From: Prosthecobacter sp. SYSU 5D2
GTDB taxonomy: Bacteria > Verrucomicrobiota > Verrucomicrobiia > Verrucomicrobiales > Verrucomicrobiaceae
Reading direction: 5' to 3'
Assembly (NCBI RefSeq): GCF_039655865.1
Contig: NZ_JBBYXL010000011.1
Coordinates: 186,001-250,000 of the forward strand
Length of the DNA: 64,000 nucleotides
Shown here one piece after another: positions 55,423 to 63,920 of the stretch. The position numbers and the translations under genes were made by a program. Position 1 is the stretch's first letter. Every line of letters begins with the position of its first letter. The notes under the pieces were generated by a model. It was not told the DNA's origin. It did no database searches and was given only the letters and a program-made list of their open reading frames with translations.

Positions 55423-56628
55423 TCAGGAGGGCTCAGAAGGGGCCGTTGGGGTGGGAGGAGCGGGCTCAGCAGGAGCAGGCACTGGGGCTGGCATCGGCGT
55501 AGGCACTGGGGCGGCGGGTTCCGGCGGCGCAGGCTTCACGTCCACCTTTGGGGCAGTGGGCGGGGCAGGCGCAGGCACGGGTGCTGGCACTGCTGGTGCA
55601 GGCGGAACAGGGGCCGGTGCTGGAGCAGACTCCACCTTCGGGGCTTCCGGAGCCGCAGGCACAGGAGGCGTTGCTGGAGCAGGAACTTCTTTAGGGGTCG
55701 CTGGAGCGGTCGGGACCACCGGCTGGGTCATGGCGGGCGCAGCAGAGGGCTCCACAGCCGGTGTGACCACGGAGGGAGCCTCTGTCTGGGGCGCTGCGGG
55801 TGCAGGGGTCGGAGGGGTCAGGGCCGCAGGGGCGGGGCTCACTTGCATCTGCGGGGCAGAGCCTTCCGGAGCCAGGGTGGGGCTGAGCGTCGGCGCACCC
55901 AGCTGGAAATTCGGCGCTCCAGGGACCGGAGCAGCGGGCGTTTCCACCTTGGGCTTCGGCGGGCCGTCCACTTCTTTGGCCGGCAGCTTGGCGGAGATCC
56001 ACTTCAGGCGGCCTTCGCTCTGGTCAATGAAAGCGGAGTCGGCATTGGTGAATTTGGCAGGCACGGATTCATAGGCGGCCTTGGCCTCTTCTTCCTTGCC
56101 TGCGGCCCACAGCAGATCACCCAGGCGGATCTGGGCCAGGGCGGCCACGTCGCTGGTGGCATGCTTGGAGATGACTTCCTCAAACAGCGGCTGGGCCTGG
56201 GCGCTTTCCCCCATGGATTCTAGCTTGGTGGCCAGCGCCAGGGTGGTTTCCGGCAGCAGAGGATGGTCCTGATGCTTGGTGGTGAATTCACGCAGCGCCT
56301 CCACTGAGGAGTCCTTTTTGTTCTGCGACCACAGCAGGTCGGCCTTCAGCAACAGTGCATTCCCCGCAGCCAGAGTTCCGGGGTATTCGCTGACGACGAG
56401 GTCGCAGTCTTCCACCGTTTTGGCAGCGGCAAAGGCGGCTCCGGCAGCGGCGGCGTTTTCCTTCGCAGTGTAGCTGATGACGCCATAAATGACGGCACCC
56501 ACAGCGATGGCGGCAAAGAGCAGGACCAGTTTCTTGAAGTGGGCTTCAAGAAACTCTTCCATCGGGCTGGAGAGTTCAATCGGTGCCGGGGGCACCGGGG
56601 CGGGGACAGGGGGAGTCGCTTTGGACAT
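55423..56628 (-). CDS. TM-anchored TPR protein with long Pro/Ala-rich tail
   Basis: A 401-aa protein. A short Pro-rich cytoplasmic N-terminus is followed by one TM helix (about 33-54, LVLLFAAIAVGAVIYGVISY). Residues about 58-205 are TPR-like helices (LLKADLLWSQNKKDSSVEALREF; LAQIRLGDLLWAAGKEEEAKAAYES), as in YfgM/DUF2133-type proteins. The last 190 residues are a Pro/Ala-rich tail. It probably organises periplasmic protein complexes. It has its own terminator. Cotranscription with cysK (28 bases upstream) is likely. Confidence 0.8.
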   Translation of the reverse strand: MSKATPPVPAPVPPAPIELSSPMEEFLEAHFKKLVLLFAAIAVGAVIYGVISYTAKENAAAAGAAFAAAKTVEDCDLVVSEYPGTLAAGNALLLKADLLWSQNKKDSSVEALREFTTKHQDHPLLPETTLALATKLESMGESAQAQPLFEEVISKHATSDVAALAQIRLGDLLWAAGKEEEAKAAYESVPAKFTNADSAFIDQSEGRLKWISAKLPAKEVDGPPKPKVETPAAPVPGAPNFQLGAPTLSPTLAPEGSAPQMQVSPAPAALTPPTPAPAAPQTEAPSVVTPAVEPSAAPAMTQPVVPTAPATPKEVPAPATPPVPAAPEAPKVESAPAPAPVPPAPAVPAPVPAPAPPTAPKVDVKPAPPEPAAPVPTPMPAPVPAPAEPAPPTPTAPSEPS

Positions 56629-56657
56629 GGGCCGGGTTTTTTAAGGGGAAAATGGGA

Positions 56658-57641
56658 TTAGGCACCCACCTGGGCGCGGGCTTCATCCGCCAGGGCGGTG
56701 GAGAGATAACGCTCGCCAGTGGAGCAGGCGATGGTGACGATGAGCTTGCCGGCGTTTTCGGGGCGCTTGGCGACCTCGATGGCGGCCACGACGTTGGCAC
56801 CGGTGCTGATGCCGACGAGCATGCCTTCCTCCTTAGCCAGGCGGCGGGCCATGGCAAAGGCGTCATCATTGCTGACCTTGATGCACTCAACGATCTGCGC
56901 ATTCCCGGCGCTGTCTTTCAGGTGCAGGTTCTTCGGCACAAAGCCGGCCCCGGTGCCCTGGATCTTGTGCGGCCCTGGCTGCACGGGTTCGCCCGCCAGC
57001 GTCTGGCTGATTACGGGAGAGGCCTCCGGCTCCACGGCGATGGCCTGGAAGCTGGGCTTGCGCGGTTTGATCACCTCGCAGGTGCCGGTGATGGTGCCGC
57101 CGGTGCCGACAGCAGCCACCAGGATGTCCACTTTCCCATCCGTATCTTCCCAGATTTCCTCGGCGGTCGTCTTCATGTGGATGGCCGGATTGGCCGGGTT
57201 TTCAAACTGCTGAGGGATCCAGGCGTTTGGCGTTTCTTTGAGAAGCTCCTCCGCCTTGGCGATGGCGCCCTTCATGCCCTGGGGGCCGGGGGTCAGCACA
57301 AGCTGTGCGCCCAAAAGCGCCAGCAGGGTGCGGCGCTCCATGCTCATCGTCTCAGGCATGGTCAGGATGAGCTTGTAGCCCTTGGCCGCTGCCACAAACG
57401 CCAGCGCGATGCCGGTGTTGCCGCTGGTCGGCTCGATGATGATGGTGTCCTTCGTCAGGATGCCGCGCGCCTCGGCGTCTTCGATCATCGCCATGCCGAT
57501 ACGGTCCTTGACGCTGCCCAGGGGATTGAAGAACTCGCACTTGAGCGCGATGGTGGCGTTCAGACCGGCCGTCACTTTGTTCAATTTGACCAGCGGTGTT
57601 TTGCCGACGGTTTCGACGATGTTGTTGTAGATGTGGCCCAT
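56658..57641 (-). CDS. cysK: Cysteine synthase (O-acetylserine sulfhydrylase)
   Basis: A 327-aa PLP enzyme joining O-acetylserine and sulfide to make cysteine. PLP Lys45 lies in [11 protein letters not shown], and the substrate loop TSGNTG is at 72-77. [15 protein letters not shown] binds the PLP phosphate. Length is normal for CysK. The ATG of [20 protein letters not shown] is preferred; 21 upstream residues are unlike the family. Immediately upstream is a 204-base gap before gatB. Confidence 0.95.
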   Translation of the reverse strand: MGHIYNNIVETVGKTPLVKLNKVTAGLNATIALKCEFFNPLGSVKDRIGMAMIEDAEARGILTKDTIIIEPTSGNTGIALAFVAAAKGYKLILTMPETMSMERRTLLALLGAQLVLTPGPQGMKGAIAKAEELLKETPNAWIPQQFENPANPAIHMKTTAEEIWEDTDGKVDILVAAVGTGGTITGTCEVIKPRKPSFQAIAVEPEASPVISQTLAGEPVQPGPHKIQGTGAGFVPKNLHLKDSAGNAQIVECIKVSNDDAFAMARRLAKEEGMLVGISTGANVVAAIEVAKRPENAGKLIVTIACSTGERYLSTALADEARAQVGA

Positions 57642-57747
57642 GGCGGTGTGGGGTTGGGTTGAAAAGCGGTGAGCACGACACCCCGGCCGGGAGGCCTGGG
57701 ACATCGGGGGTAGAGTTTATAGGAGGGGGGGAACAGGCTTGCAAAGG

Positions 57748-57771
57748 AAAAAACGGCCCCGCAGGCGGCCG
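57748..57771 (-). terminator. Intrinsic terminator after gatB
   Basis: On the minus strand CGGCC and GGCCG (plus-strand 57767-57771 and 57754-57758) form a short GC stem with an 8-base loop, followed by TTTTTT. It is 75 bases after the gatB stop. The stem is only 5 bp. Confidence 0.5.
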
Positions 57772-57845
57772 GCGGTGACGTTCACGCCACCCAGGATCCG
57801 GGCTTTTCCGGGGAAAGCGGCGCTCCGTCCGAGCCAGATTCCGCC

Positions 57846-59414
57846 TTATTCCAGCAGCTTCTTGCGCACGATCTCCGTCACGATCTTCGGGTTTGCCTTG
57901 CCCTGGCTGGCCTTCATAGCCTGGCCGGTGAACCAGTTCATCGCTTTCTCGTTGCCGCCTTTTACCTCGGCCACCTTGTCCGGGTTTGCCGCCAGAATCT
58001 GCTCCACGATGGCCTCCAGGGCACCGGTGTCGCTCACTACTTTAAAACCCTTCTCATTAATGATTTTTTTATGATCCTCTTCTCTTCTTTCAATCATTTC
58101 TGTCAGAACAACTTTTCCCTGGGCTGCTGAAATGGTCCCAGCTACTTCTACTTCATGAATTAAATTAGCAAACGCCTGCCCTGTAATTGGAAAGTGCGAT
58201 GTATCAAATTGCGGCAAAGTGGCTGCAGGATTATGATACAAGGTAAAAGGACCCGTAGATGGGCTTATGACAAACCCGTCATTTGCGGGTGAAGTATATT
58301 TTATTTCAACCTGCGGATCATAATGAGCAAGATACTCATTTATTAACCAGTTCGCTACTTTCTTTGGCTTCAGCTCAGTATTGGATTTAGTAGTTGACTC
58401 AAAATACGATGAAAGTGAAGGAACCCCGGTGAGCACGCCCGCATCGTAAGCACTGCATTCATAATCCTTTTCAAACCTTGCACGCATTTCATGCGGCAGC
58501 TCCGGCACCTGCGCGCGCATTTTTTCCAGGATCGCCTCCGTCCGCAGCGGGATCAGGTCCGGGTCCGGGAAGTAGCGATAATCATGCGCATCTTCCTTGC
58601 TGCGCATCATCGTCGTCTCGCCCCGGTCATCGTCCCAGCGCAGCGTGCTCTGCACCAGCTTTTCACCGCGCTCCAGGCAGCCGATCTGGCGTTCGGTTTC
58701 ATAGTGAATGGCCCGCCGCACCGCCGACATGGAGTTGATGTTCTTCAGCTCGATCTTCGTGCCCAGCTCCGTCTGGCCCTCCGGCCGCACGCTGATGTTC
58801 ACATCGCAGCGAAGGTTGCCTTTTTCCATGTCTGCATCGGACACGCCGCCATAGATCAGGATCTGCCGCAGGCTGGTGATGTAGGCAAAGGCCTCCTCCG
58901 CGCTGTCAATGTCCGGCTCGCTGACGATCTCCATCAGCGGCGTACCTGCGCGGTTGAAATCCAGGGTCGTGAATTTGTCATGGTGCGTGCTCTTGCCCAC
59001 GTCCTCTTCCAAATGGATGCGCGTCAGCTTCACCACCTTGCCCGGATTCGCGATGCTCTTTTGCGCATCCTTCGGATACGCCAGGTCATACAGCGGCACA
59101 CCCCCGCCCAGGCACAGTGGAAAGGGCATCTGGGTGATCTGGTAGTTCTTCGGCATGTCCGGGTAGAAGTAGTTTTTCCGGTCCCAGCTCACCACGGGTG
59201 GCGTGCTGCAGCCCAGCATCAGCCCGGCCAGCACGGTCTTTTCAATCGCCGCCTCATTCAGCACCGGCAGCGCGCCCGGTAGGCCCAGGCAGGTCGGGCA
59301 GGTGTTCGTATTCGGCTCGCTCCCCACCATGACCGGGCAGGCGCAGAACATCTTGCTCTGCGTGGTCAGTTGCGCGTGGACTTCAAGGCCGATGGTGACG
59401 ATGTACTTGGGCAT
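57846..59414 (-). CDS. gatB: Aspartyl/glutamyl-tRNA amidotransferase subunit B (mosaic)
   Basis: A 522-aa subunit of the GatCAB amidotransferase, which converts mischarged Glu-tRNA(Gln)/Asp-tRNA(Asn). N-terminal GLEVHAQLTTQSKMFCACP, the zinc Cys pattern CACP ... NTCPTCLGLPG, and the C-terminal YqeY-like tail (EQILAANPDKVAEVKGGNEKAMNWFTGQAMKAS) are all there. Frame and length are intact. Residues about 309-460 are encoded by DNA of about 40% GC (58035-58490), unlike the 55-62% on both sides. gatA and gatC are not in the window. Start at 59414 is the family start (MPKYIVTIGLEVH). Confidence 0.95.
   Translation of the reverse strand: MPKYIVTIGLEVHAQLTTQSKMFCACPVMVGSEPNTNTCPTCLGLPGALPVLNEAAIEKTVLAGLMLGCSTPPVVSWDRKNYFYPDMPKNYQITQMPFPLCLGGGVPLYDLAYPKDAQKSIANPGKVVKLTRIHLEEDVGKSTHHDKFTTLDFNRAGTPLMEIVSEPDIDSAEEAFAYITSLRQILIYGGVSDADMEKGNLRCDVNISVRPEGQTELGTKIELKNINSMSAVRRAIHYETERQIGCLERGEKLVQSTLRWDDDRGETTMMRSKEDAHDYRYFPDPDLIPLRTEAILEKMRAQVPELPHEMRARFEKDYECSAYDAGVLTGVPSLSSYFESTTKSNTELKPKKVANWLINEYLAHYDPQVEIKYTSPANDGFVISPSTGPFTLYHNPAATLPQFDTSHFPITGQAFANLIHEVEVAGTISAAQGKVVLTEMIERREEDHKKIINEKGFKVVSDTGALEAIVEQILAANPDKVAEVKGGNEKAMNWFTGQAMKASQGKANPKIVTEIVRKKLLE
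58035..58490. other. Low-GC segment inside gatB
   Basis: Counted 60-base lines at 58081, 58141, 58261 and 58321 are 43, 40, 43 and 37% GC. Flanking lines of the same gene at 57901, 58801, 58921 and 59041 are 62, 55, 55 and 58%. Codons in the segment are AT-ending while those around it are GC-ending, with no frame break. Boundaries are approximate. Confidence 0.8.
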
Positions 59415-59575
59415 GGGAGCCGGGACATTGGAATCCCTTTCTGCCTCTGGCAAGCGGCGCTTCAAGCGGATGATAGGGGATTTTGCAGGTATACCAATGT
59501 TAACATAACACGTTCTATCCCCCTTCCCCACAAGGATTACCCTCCCGTCCGTCGTTTATACCGCCAACCAACCTG

Positions 59576-60748
59576 ATGAAACGCCGACCTTTTCTTCTCA
59601 TCGCCTTACTGCTCGCCAGCTTGCCCCCGGCCTCCGCCGTTGACTGGAAAAAACAAGCCCTGGAAGACGCCAGGCAGGACCGCACCAGCATTCCCTACGA
59701 CGGCATCACGCCTAACAAAATGGTCTGCGACACCACCCTGCGCCAGCTTCCCGACGGCTCCTGGGCGCTCACCATCCTGGCCGGGGGCGACTTTGAACCC
59801 TCTCCTGAAAACTACATCGGCATCACCCGCAGCACCGACCAGGGCAAGACCTGGTCCCCGCTGGAGCCGGTGGATACAAGCCTGCCACGCTCCGGCAAAA
59901 CCATCGGCCAAGGCCTGACGGAGCTGATGGTTCATGGCCAGCGCTGCACCGCCTTTTTCTCAACCCATTCTCAGACCTGGGGCCTGGACTGGAAGTCCTG
60001 GATCATGCACAGCGATGACAACTGCCAGACCTGGAGCAAACCCGAGCCCGTCCCTGGCCGCCTGCACAATTACACGTTCATCCGCAACCACATCGTGGCC
60101 AAAGACGGCCGCATCATTATCCCCTTTCAGCATTATGTCGGCCCCGGCCCAGATGTGCCGCCACCGCCGCCGGAGGAAAAACCCTGGCACAAAACGCTCT
60201 TCCATTACGTCAGCAATCCGCGCAATGGCGTGCTCATCAGCAGCGATGGCGGCAAGACCTGGAGCGAGCACGGCAACATTCGTCTTTCTACAAATGACCG
60301 TTATTATGGCTGGGCGGAAAACAACATCGTCGAGCTCAGCGATGGCCGCATCGCCATGATCATCCGGGGCGACCGTCTCGGCGGCGTCCTTTATTATGCC
60401 GAGTCCACCGACGGCGGCAAAACCTGGCCCGAATTCGCCAGCAAAACGGACATTCCCAATCCCGGCAGCAAGGCCACCCTTTATCCCCTGGGCGGCGATG
60501 CCGTGGCCATCCTGCATAATCCGAATCCGCGTCACCGCAGCCCATTGTCCCTGTGGATCAGCTTTGACGGCCTGAAGACCTGGCCCTACCGCCGCGTCCT
60601 CGTCCCCGAATCGTCCGATGGCCCCAAAGGCCGCCTTAACTACCCGGACGGTTTTGTCAGCGCGGACAGGCAGTGGCTGCACTTCGCCTACGATGACAAC
60701 CGCCACCGCGCCGTCCATTACAGCGCCAAACTGCCTCCCCTCCCCTGA
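59576..60748 (+). CDS. Secreted sialidase/neuraminidase-family (BNR repeat) protein
   Basis: A 390-aa exported protein (signal peptide 1-21, PPASA). Four Asp-box motifs S-x-D-x-G-x-T-W are visible: S86-W93, S146-W153 (SDDNCQTW, atypical), S222-W229, S277-W284, the sign of a six-bladed sialidase-type propeller. The family includes exo-sialidases and other glycan-acting or inactive members; the catalytic Arg triad cannot be assigned by eye. It lies 12 bases ahead of the BASS transporter gene. Confidence 0.8.
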   Translation: MKRRPFLLIALLLASLPPASAVDWKKQALEDARQDRTSIPYDGITPNKMVCDTTLRQLPDGSWALTILAGGDFEPSPENYIGITRSTDQGKTWSPLEPVDTSLPRSGKTIGQGLTELMVHGQRCTAFFSTHSQTWGLDWKSWIMHSDDNCQTWSKPEPVPGRLHNYTFIRNHIVAKDGRIIIPFQHYVGPGPDVPPPPPEEKPWHKTLFHYVSNPRNGVLISSDGGKTWSEHGNIRLSTNDRYYGWAENNIVELSDGRIAMIIRGDRLGGVLYYAESTDGGKTWPEFASKTDIPNPGSKATLYPLGGDAVAILHNPNPRHRSPLSLWISFDGLKTWPYRRVLVPESSDGPKGRLNYPDGFVSADRQWLHFAYDDNRHRAVHYSAKLPPLP

Positions 60749-60760
60749 CATTCCACGCGG

Positions 60761-61723
60761 ATGCAAAACATCATCAACCGTTTCACCGGCCTCTACCCGG
60801 TCTGGCTCATCCTCTTTGCTATTATCGGCTACCTGCGTCCGGAAGCCCTGGCTTGGTTTTCCGGCCAGTGGATCCTCTGGGCGCTCACCACCGTCATGCT
60901 CGGCATGGGCATCACCCTCACCGTGGAGGACTTCCGCCGCCTGCTTCGGATGCCCGGCTGCGTCGCTCTCGGCTTTGTCGCCCAATATACCCTCATGCCC
61001 CTCATCGGCTGGGGCATCGCCCATGTCATGAAGCTGGAGCCCGGTTTTGCCATCGGCCTCATCCTCGTGGCCAGCTGCCCCGGCGGCACCGCGTCGAACA
61101 TGATCACCTACCTGGCGCGGGCCAATGTCGCCCTCTCGGTCATCCTCACCATGGCCTCCACCCTGCTGGCCTTCATCATGACGCCGCTCTGGTGCCAGAC
61201 CCTGGCCGGCCAGTATGTACCGGTGGATGCCTGGGGCCTGTGCAAGACCACCCTCCAGGCCGTCGTCGTGCCCGTCATCGCCGGTGTCCTGCTGAACTGG
61301 CGCTTCCCCCGCACTGTCGCCCGCATCGCCTGGCTCGGCCCCCTGCTTTCAGTCATCGCCATCTGCTTCATCACCGGCGGCATCGTCGCCTCTAACTCTG
61401 GAAATCTAGCCGAGAATGCCATCAAGATGACCCTTGCCGTATTTCTTCTGCATACTTTTGGTTTCGCCCTCGGCTACATGGTTTCTAAACTTGTCGGTTA
61501 CTCAGAAGATGTCGCCCGCACCGTCTCCATCGAGGTCGGAATGCAAAACGGCGGCATGGCCACCACGCTGTCCACCATTCACTTTACCTCCCAGCCCCTC
61601 GCCGCCGTCCCCGCCGTCTTCAGCGCCATCATGCAAAACATCCTCGGTGCCCTCGTCGCCTCCTTTTGGCGCGCCCGCCCCACGCCTGTCTCGGCAGATT
61701 CGCCATCTAAAAACTGCCCATGA
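60761..61723 (+). CDS. Bile acid:sodium symporter family (BASS) transporter
   Basis: A 320-aa membrane protein with nine or ten TM segments. Family motifs: MLGMGITLTVEDFRRLLRMPG, GLILVASCPGGTASNMITYLARANVALS and GMQNGGMATTLSTIHF. BASS members import organic anions (bile acids, pyruvate, pantoate, others) with Na+. Its stop overlaps the phosphotransferase start (ATGA at 61720), so they are coupled; substrate unknown. Confidence 0.9.
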   Translation: MQNIINRFTGLYPVWLILFAIIGYLRPEALAWFSGQWILWALTTVMLGMGITLTVEDFRRLLRMPGCVALGFVAQYTLMPLIGWGIAHVMKLEPGFAIGLILVASCPGGTASNMITYLARANVALSVILTMASTLLAFIMTPLWCQTLAGQYVPVDAWGLCKTTLQAVVVPVIAGVLLNWRFPRTVARIAWLGPLLSVIAICFITGGIVASNSGNLAENAIKMTLAVFLLHTFGFALGYMVSKLVGYSEDVARTVSIEVGMQNGGMATTLSTIHFTSQPLAAVPAVFSAIMQNILGALVASFWRARPTPVSADSPSKNCP

Positions 61724-62793
61724 GCCGCCGCCACATCCACTACTGGAAGTGCGACCGCCCCGCCGCCTTCCACGGCACCTCCGCACTCGCCGCCACGGAG
61801 GACCTCTCAGCCCAAGTCCACGCCCTGCTTCAATCACATCACCCCGGCCTAACAATCAGTTTGACCAAAGGCGGCGGCCAGGGCAACCATCGCACCTTCA
61901 TCACCCGCATCGGCCATGACACCCGCTTCATCCGCATCGAGGACGGCCCCGAGCAGGATGATTACATCGAGACCGAATCCCGCGTGCAGGAAGCCGTGCG
62001 CTCCCTCGGCCTGCCCACCCCGCAGGTCATCGGCGTGGATGCCAGCCGCACCGAGGTCCCCTTCGCCTGGCAGATCATGGAGCTCATTTCGCAGCCAGAT
62101 TTGAACCACTGGCACAAGCTCGGCCAGCTTGACCTCCCCCGCATCGCCCAGGACATCGGCAGCGCCGTCGCCCGCTGGCAGGGCGTGCCCGTCACCGGCT
62201 TCGGCCCCTTTCAAAGCGGTCGCGAAGTCCTCACCGGCTACCACGACACCTACGCCGCTTACTTCTTGCTGAACCTCGACCGTCACCTCGCTTTCCTCAC
62301 CGAAAAGGCTTTCCTCTTCGCTGCCGAATCCCAGGAAATCTGCCAGGCCATCGCCGATCACGAATCCCTCCTCGCCCTTGACCACGGTTGCCTCGTTCAC
62401 AAAGACCTCGCCCTCTGGAACATCCTCGGCAGCGAGCATGAAATCACCGCCTTCATTGACTGGGACGACTCCATCTCCGGCGATCCCATGGACGACCTTT
62501 CCCTCCTCGCCTGCTTCCACGACGGCCCCGTCATCGCCAATGCCATCGAAGGTTACACGCGTATCAAGCCCCTGCCCACCGACCACCGCCGCCGTTTCTG
62601 GATGCACCTCCTGCGCAACATGATCGTCAAGTCCGTCATCCGCGTCGGCGCCGGTTACTTCGACCGCAGCGACGGCTTCTTCCTCATCAACTCCGGCAGC
62701 AACGGCTCTGATTTGCGCACTCTCACCCGCTCCCGCCTCCGCACCGCCCTCCACGGCCTCCTCCAAGACCACGAAATCCATACTCTTCAATAA
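61720..62793 (+). CDS. Phosphotransferase family (APH/kinase-like) protein
   Basis: A 357-aa kinase of the aminoglycoside-phosphotransferase-like superfamily. Catalytic Brenner motif H227-K-D229-L-A-L-W-N234 (VHKDLALWNIL) and the metal Asp D247 (FIDWDD) are intact. The N-terminus has the ATP-lobe GGGQGNHRTFI. It probably phosphorylates a small metabolite (sugar, amino alcohol) imported by the coupled BASS transporter. An antibiotic-resistance role has no support. Confidence 0.85.
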   Translation: MSRRHIHYWKCDRPAAFHGTSALAATEDLSAQVHALLQSHHPGLTISLTKGGGQGNHRTFITRIGHDTRFIRIEDGPEQDDYIETESRVQEAVRSLGLPTPQVIGVDASRTEVPFAWQIMELISQPDLNHWHKLGQLDLPRIAQDIGSAVARWQGVPVTGFGPFQSGREVLTGYHDTYAAYFLLNLDRHLAFLTEKAFLFAAESQEICQAIADHESLLALDHGCLVHKDLALWNILGSEHEITAFIDWDDSISGDPMDDLSLLACFHDGPVIANAIEGYTRIKPLPTDHRRRFWMHLLRNMIVKSVIRVGAGYFDRSDGFFLINSGSNGSDLRTLTRSRLRTALHGLLQDHEIHTLQ

Positions 62794-62842
62794 GCCTAAC
62801 TAATTACCCAATCACTCCATCGCCCCCCGGCAGTACAGTACT

Positions 62843-62861
62843 CATCACTCTCCGAGTGATG
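62843..62861 (+). terminator. Small hairpin after phosphotransferase gene
   Basis: CATCACTC (62843-62850) and GAGTGATG (62854-62861) are perfect inverted repeats with a 3-base loop, 50 bases after the stop. No T-run follows. Confidence 0.35.
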
Positions 62862-62913
62862 CGATCCATCCAAGATCCTGTTACCCAATTTCACAATTCC
62901 CCCTCCCCGAAAA

Positions 62914-62948
62914 AATCCTGCTAATCCTGCAATCTTGTTAATCCTGTA
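62914..62948 (+). repeat. 35-bp AATCCTG repeat, copy A
   Basis: Built of AATCCTG, AATCCTG, AATCTTG and AATCCTG units spaced 8-9 bases apart, then TA and an A-run. It ends 42 bases before the aldolase start. Confidence 0.7.
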
Positions 62949-62990
62949 AAAAAGGCCCGCTCTCAGCCTCCTTTCCACTTTCTCCACCCC

Positions 62991-63710
62991 ATGTCCATCT
63001 CTCCCATCCACACCGGCACCTGGCTCTCCATCGGCTCCCCCGTCATCGCCGAGCTCGCCGCCGCCTGCGGCTACGACTGGGTGCTTCTGGACCTCGAGCA
63101 CGGCTGCGAATCCGAGGCCGCCTTGCCTAACCAATTGCGTACTCTTCGCGGCTCCACCACCCAGGCCATCGTCCGCGTCGGTGCCCCGCACCCCGACCTC
63201 ATCGCCCGCGTTCTCGACTGGGGCGCCCACGGCATCATGGTGCCCCATGTGAACACCGCCGCCGAGGCCGAGGCCATCGTCCAGGCCGCCAGCTACTCCC
63301 CGCGCGGCCATCGCGGCTTCTCCCGCACCGTCCCCGTTTACGGCTACGGCCTGAATCCCCCCACCGACGCCACGCCCCGTCCCCTCATCCTCGCCCAGAT
63401 CGAGACCGTGCAAGGCGTCGAAAACGCCGCCGCCATCGCCGCCATCGAAGGCATTGACACCCTTTTTGTTGGGCCAGCCGACCTCGACCACGACCTCAAA
63501 GCCCGCCAGTCCTCCCTCCCCTATGAAGACTGCCTCCGTCTCGTCACCGACGCCGCCCGCCAGCACCACAAAGAAACCGGCATCCTCATCCGCCAACCCT
63601 CCGACCTCGAAAAAATGCGCACCCTCGGCTTCACCTGGCTGGCCATTGATTCCGACCTCTCCCTGCTTCGGCAGGGTTTCCTAAACAACCTCCAATCAGC
63701 CAAATCATAA
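62991..63710 (+). CDS. HpcH/HpaI aldolase family protein
   Basis: A 239-aa class II aldolase of the HpcH/HpaI/citrate-lyase-beta family. Catalytic and metal residues: H37 (LLDLEHG), R62 (IVRVGAP), E138 (AQIETV) and D164 (GPADLD). It cleaves 4-hydroxy-2-oxo acids to pyruvate and an aldehyde, or acts on a related substrate. Downstream of the sialidase-BASS-kinase group on the same strand, preceded by the 35-bp repeat copy A. No signal peptide. Confidence 0.9.
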   Translation: MSISPIHTGTWLSIGSPVIAELAAACGYDWVLLDLEHGCESEAALPNQLRTLRGSTTQAIVRVGAPHPDLIARVLDWGAHGIMVPHVNTAAEAEAIVQAASYSPRGHRGFSRTVPVYGYGLNPPTDATPRPLILAQIETVQGVENAAAIAAIEGIDTLFVGPADLDHDLKARQSSLPYEDCLRLVTDAARQHHKETGILIRQPSDLEKMRTLGFTWLAIDSDLSLLRQGFLNNLQSAKS

Positions 63711-63733
63711 CCAGGGATAGGGCAGGCTTTATG

Positions 63734-63768
63734 ATACAGGATTTACATGATTTCAGGATTAACAAGAT
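63734..63768 (-). repeat. 35-bp AATCCTG repeat, copy B (inverted)
   Basis: Reverse complement of the repeat: seen on the plus strand as CAGGATT/CATGATT/CAGGATT/CAAGATT units. Relative to copy C it has four mismatches in 35 bases. It begins 24 bases after the aldolase stop. Confidence 0.7.
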
Positions 63769-63838
63769 TCAGAAAAAGCCAGGCAAGCATAACAAAAAGC
63801 CTGTCACGTCGAATTCAGCCCCCAACCACCCAAATCAA

Positions 63839-63873
63839 AATCCTGTTAATCCTGAAATCTTGTTAATCCTGTA
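63839..63873 (+). repeat. 35-bp AATCCTG repeat, copy C
   Basis: Same unit pattern as copy A. It lies 70 bases from inverted copy B, so together B and C could fold into a long imperfect hairpin. It ends 47 bases before the next start codon. Confidence 0.7.
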
Positions 63874-63920
63874 AAAAATTGGCACCCCAAACCCACTCAC
63901 CCATTTCGCCAACTCTCCCC

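Noticed and set aside
61720..62793. Aminoglycoside resistance gene
   Set aside because: Only the general phosphotransferase fold is shared; coupling to a BASS transporter points to metabolism.
788..63131. GCCTAAC/GTTAGGC as integron attC sites
   Set aside because: They match the RYYYAAC/GTTRRRY core but lie singly inside genes, without paired arms or cassette spacing, and no integrase gene is seen.
62794..63920. CRISPR-like array from the three 35-bp repeats
   Set aside because: Copies differ in orientation, are split by a gene, and have no uniform spacers or cas genes.
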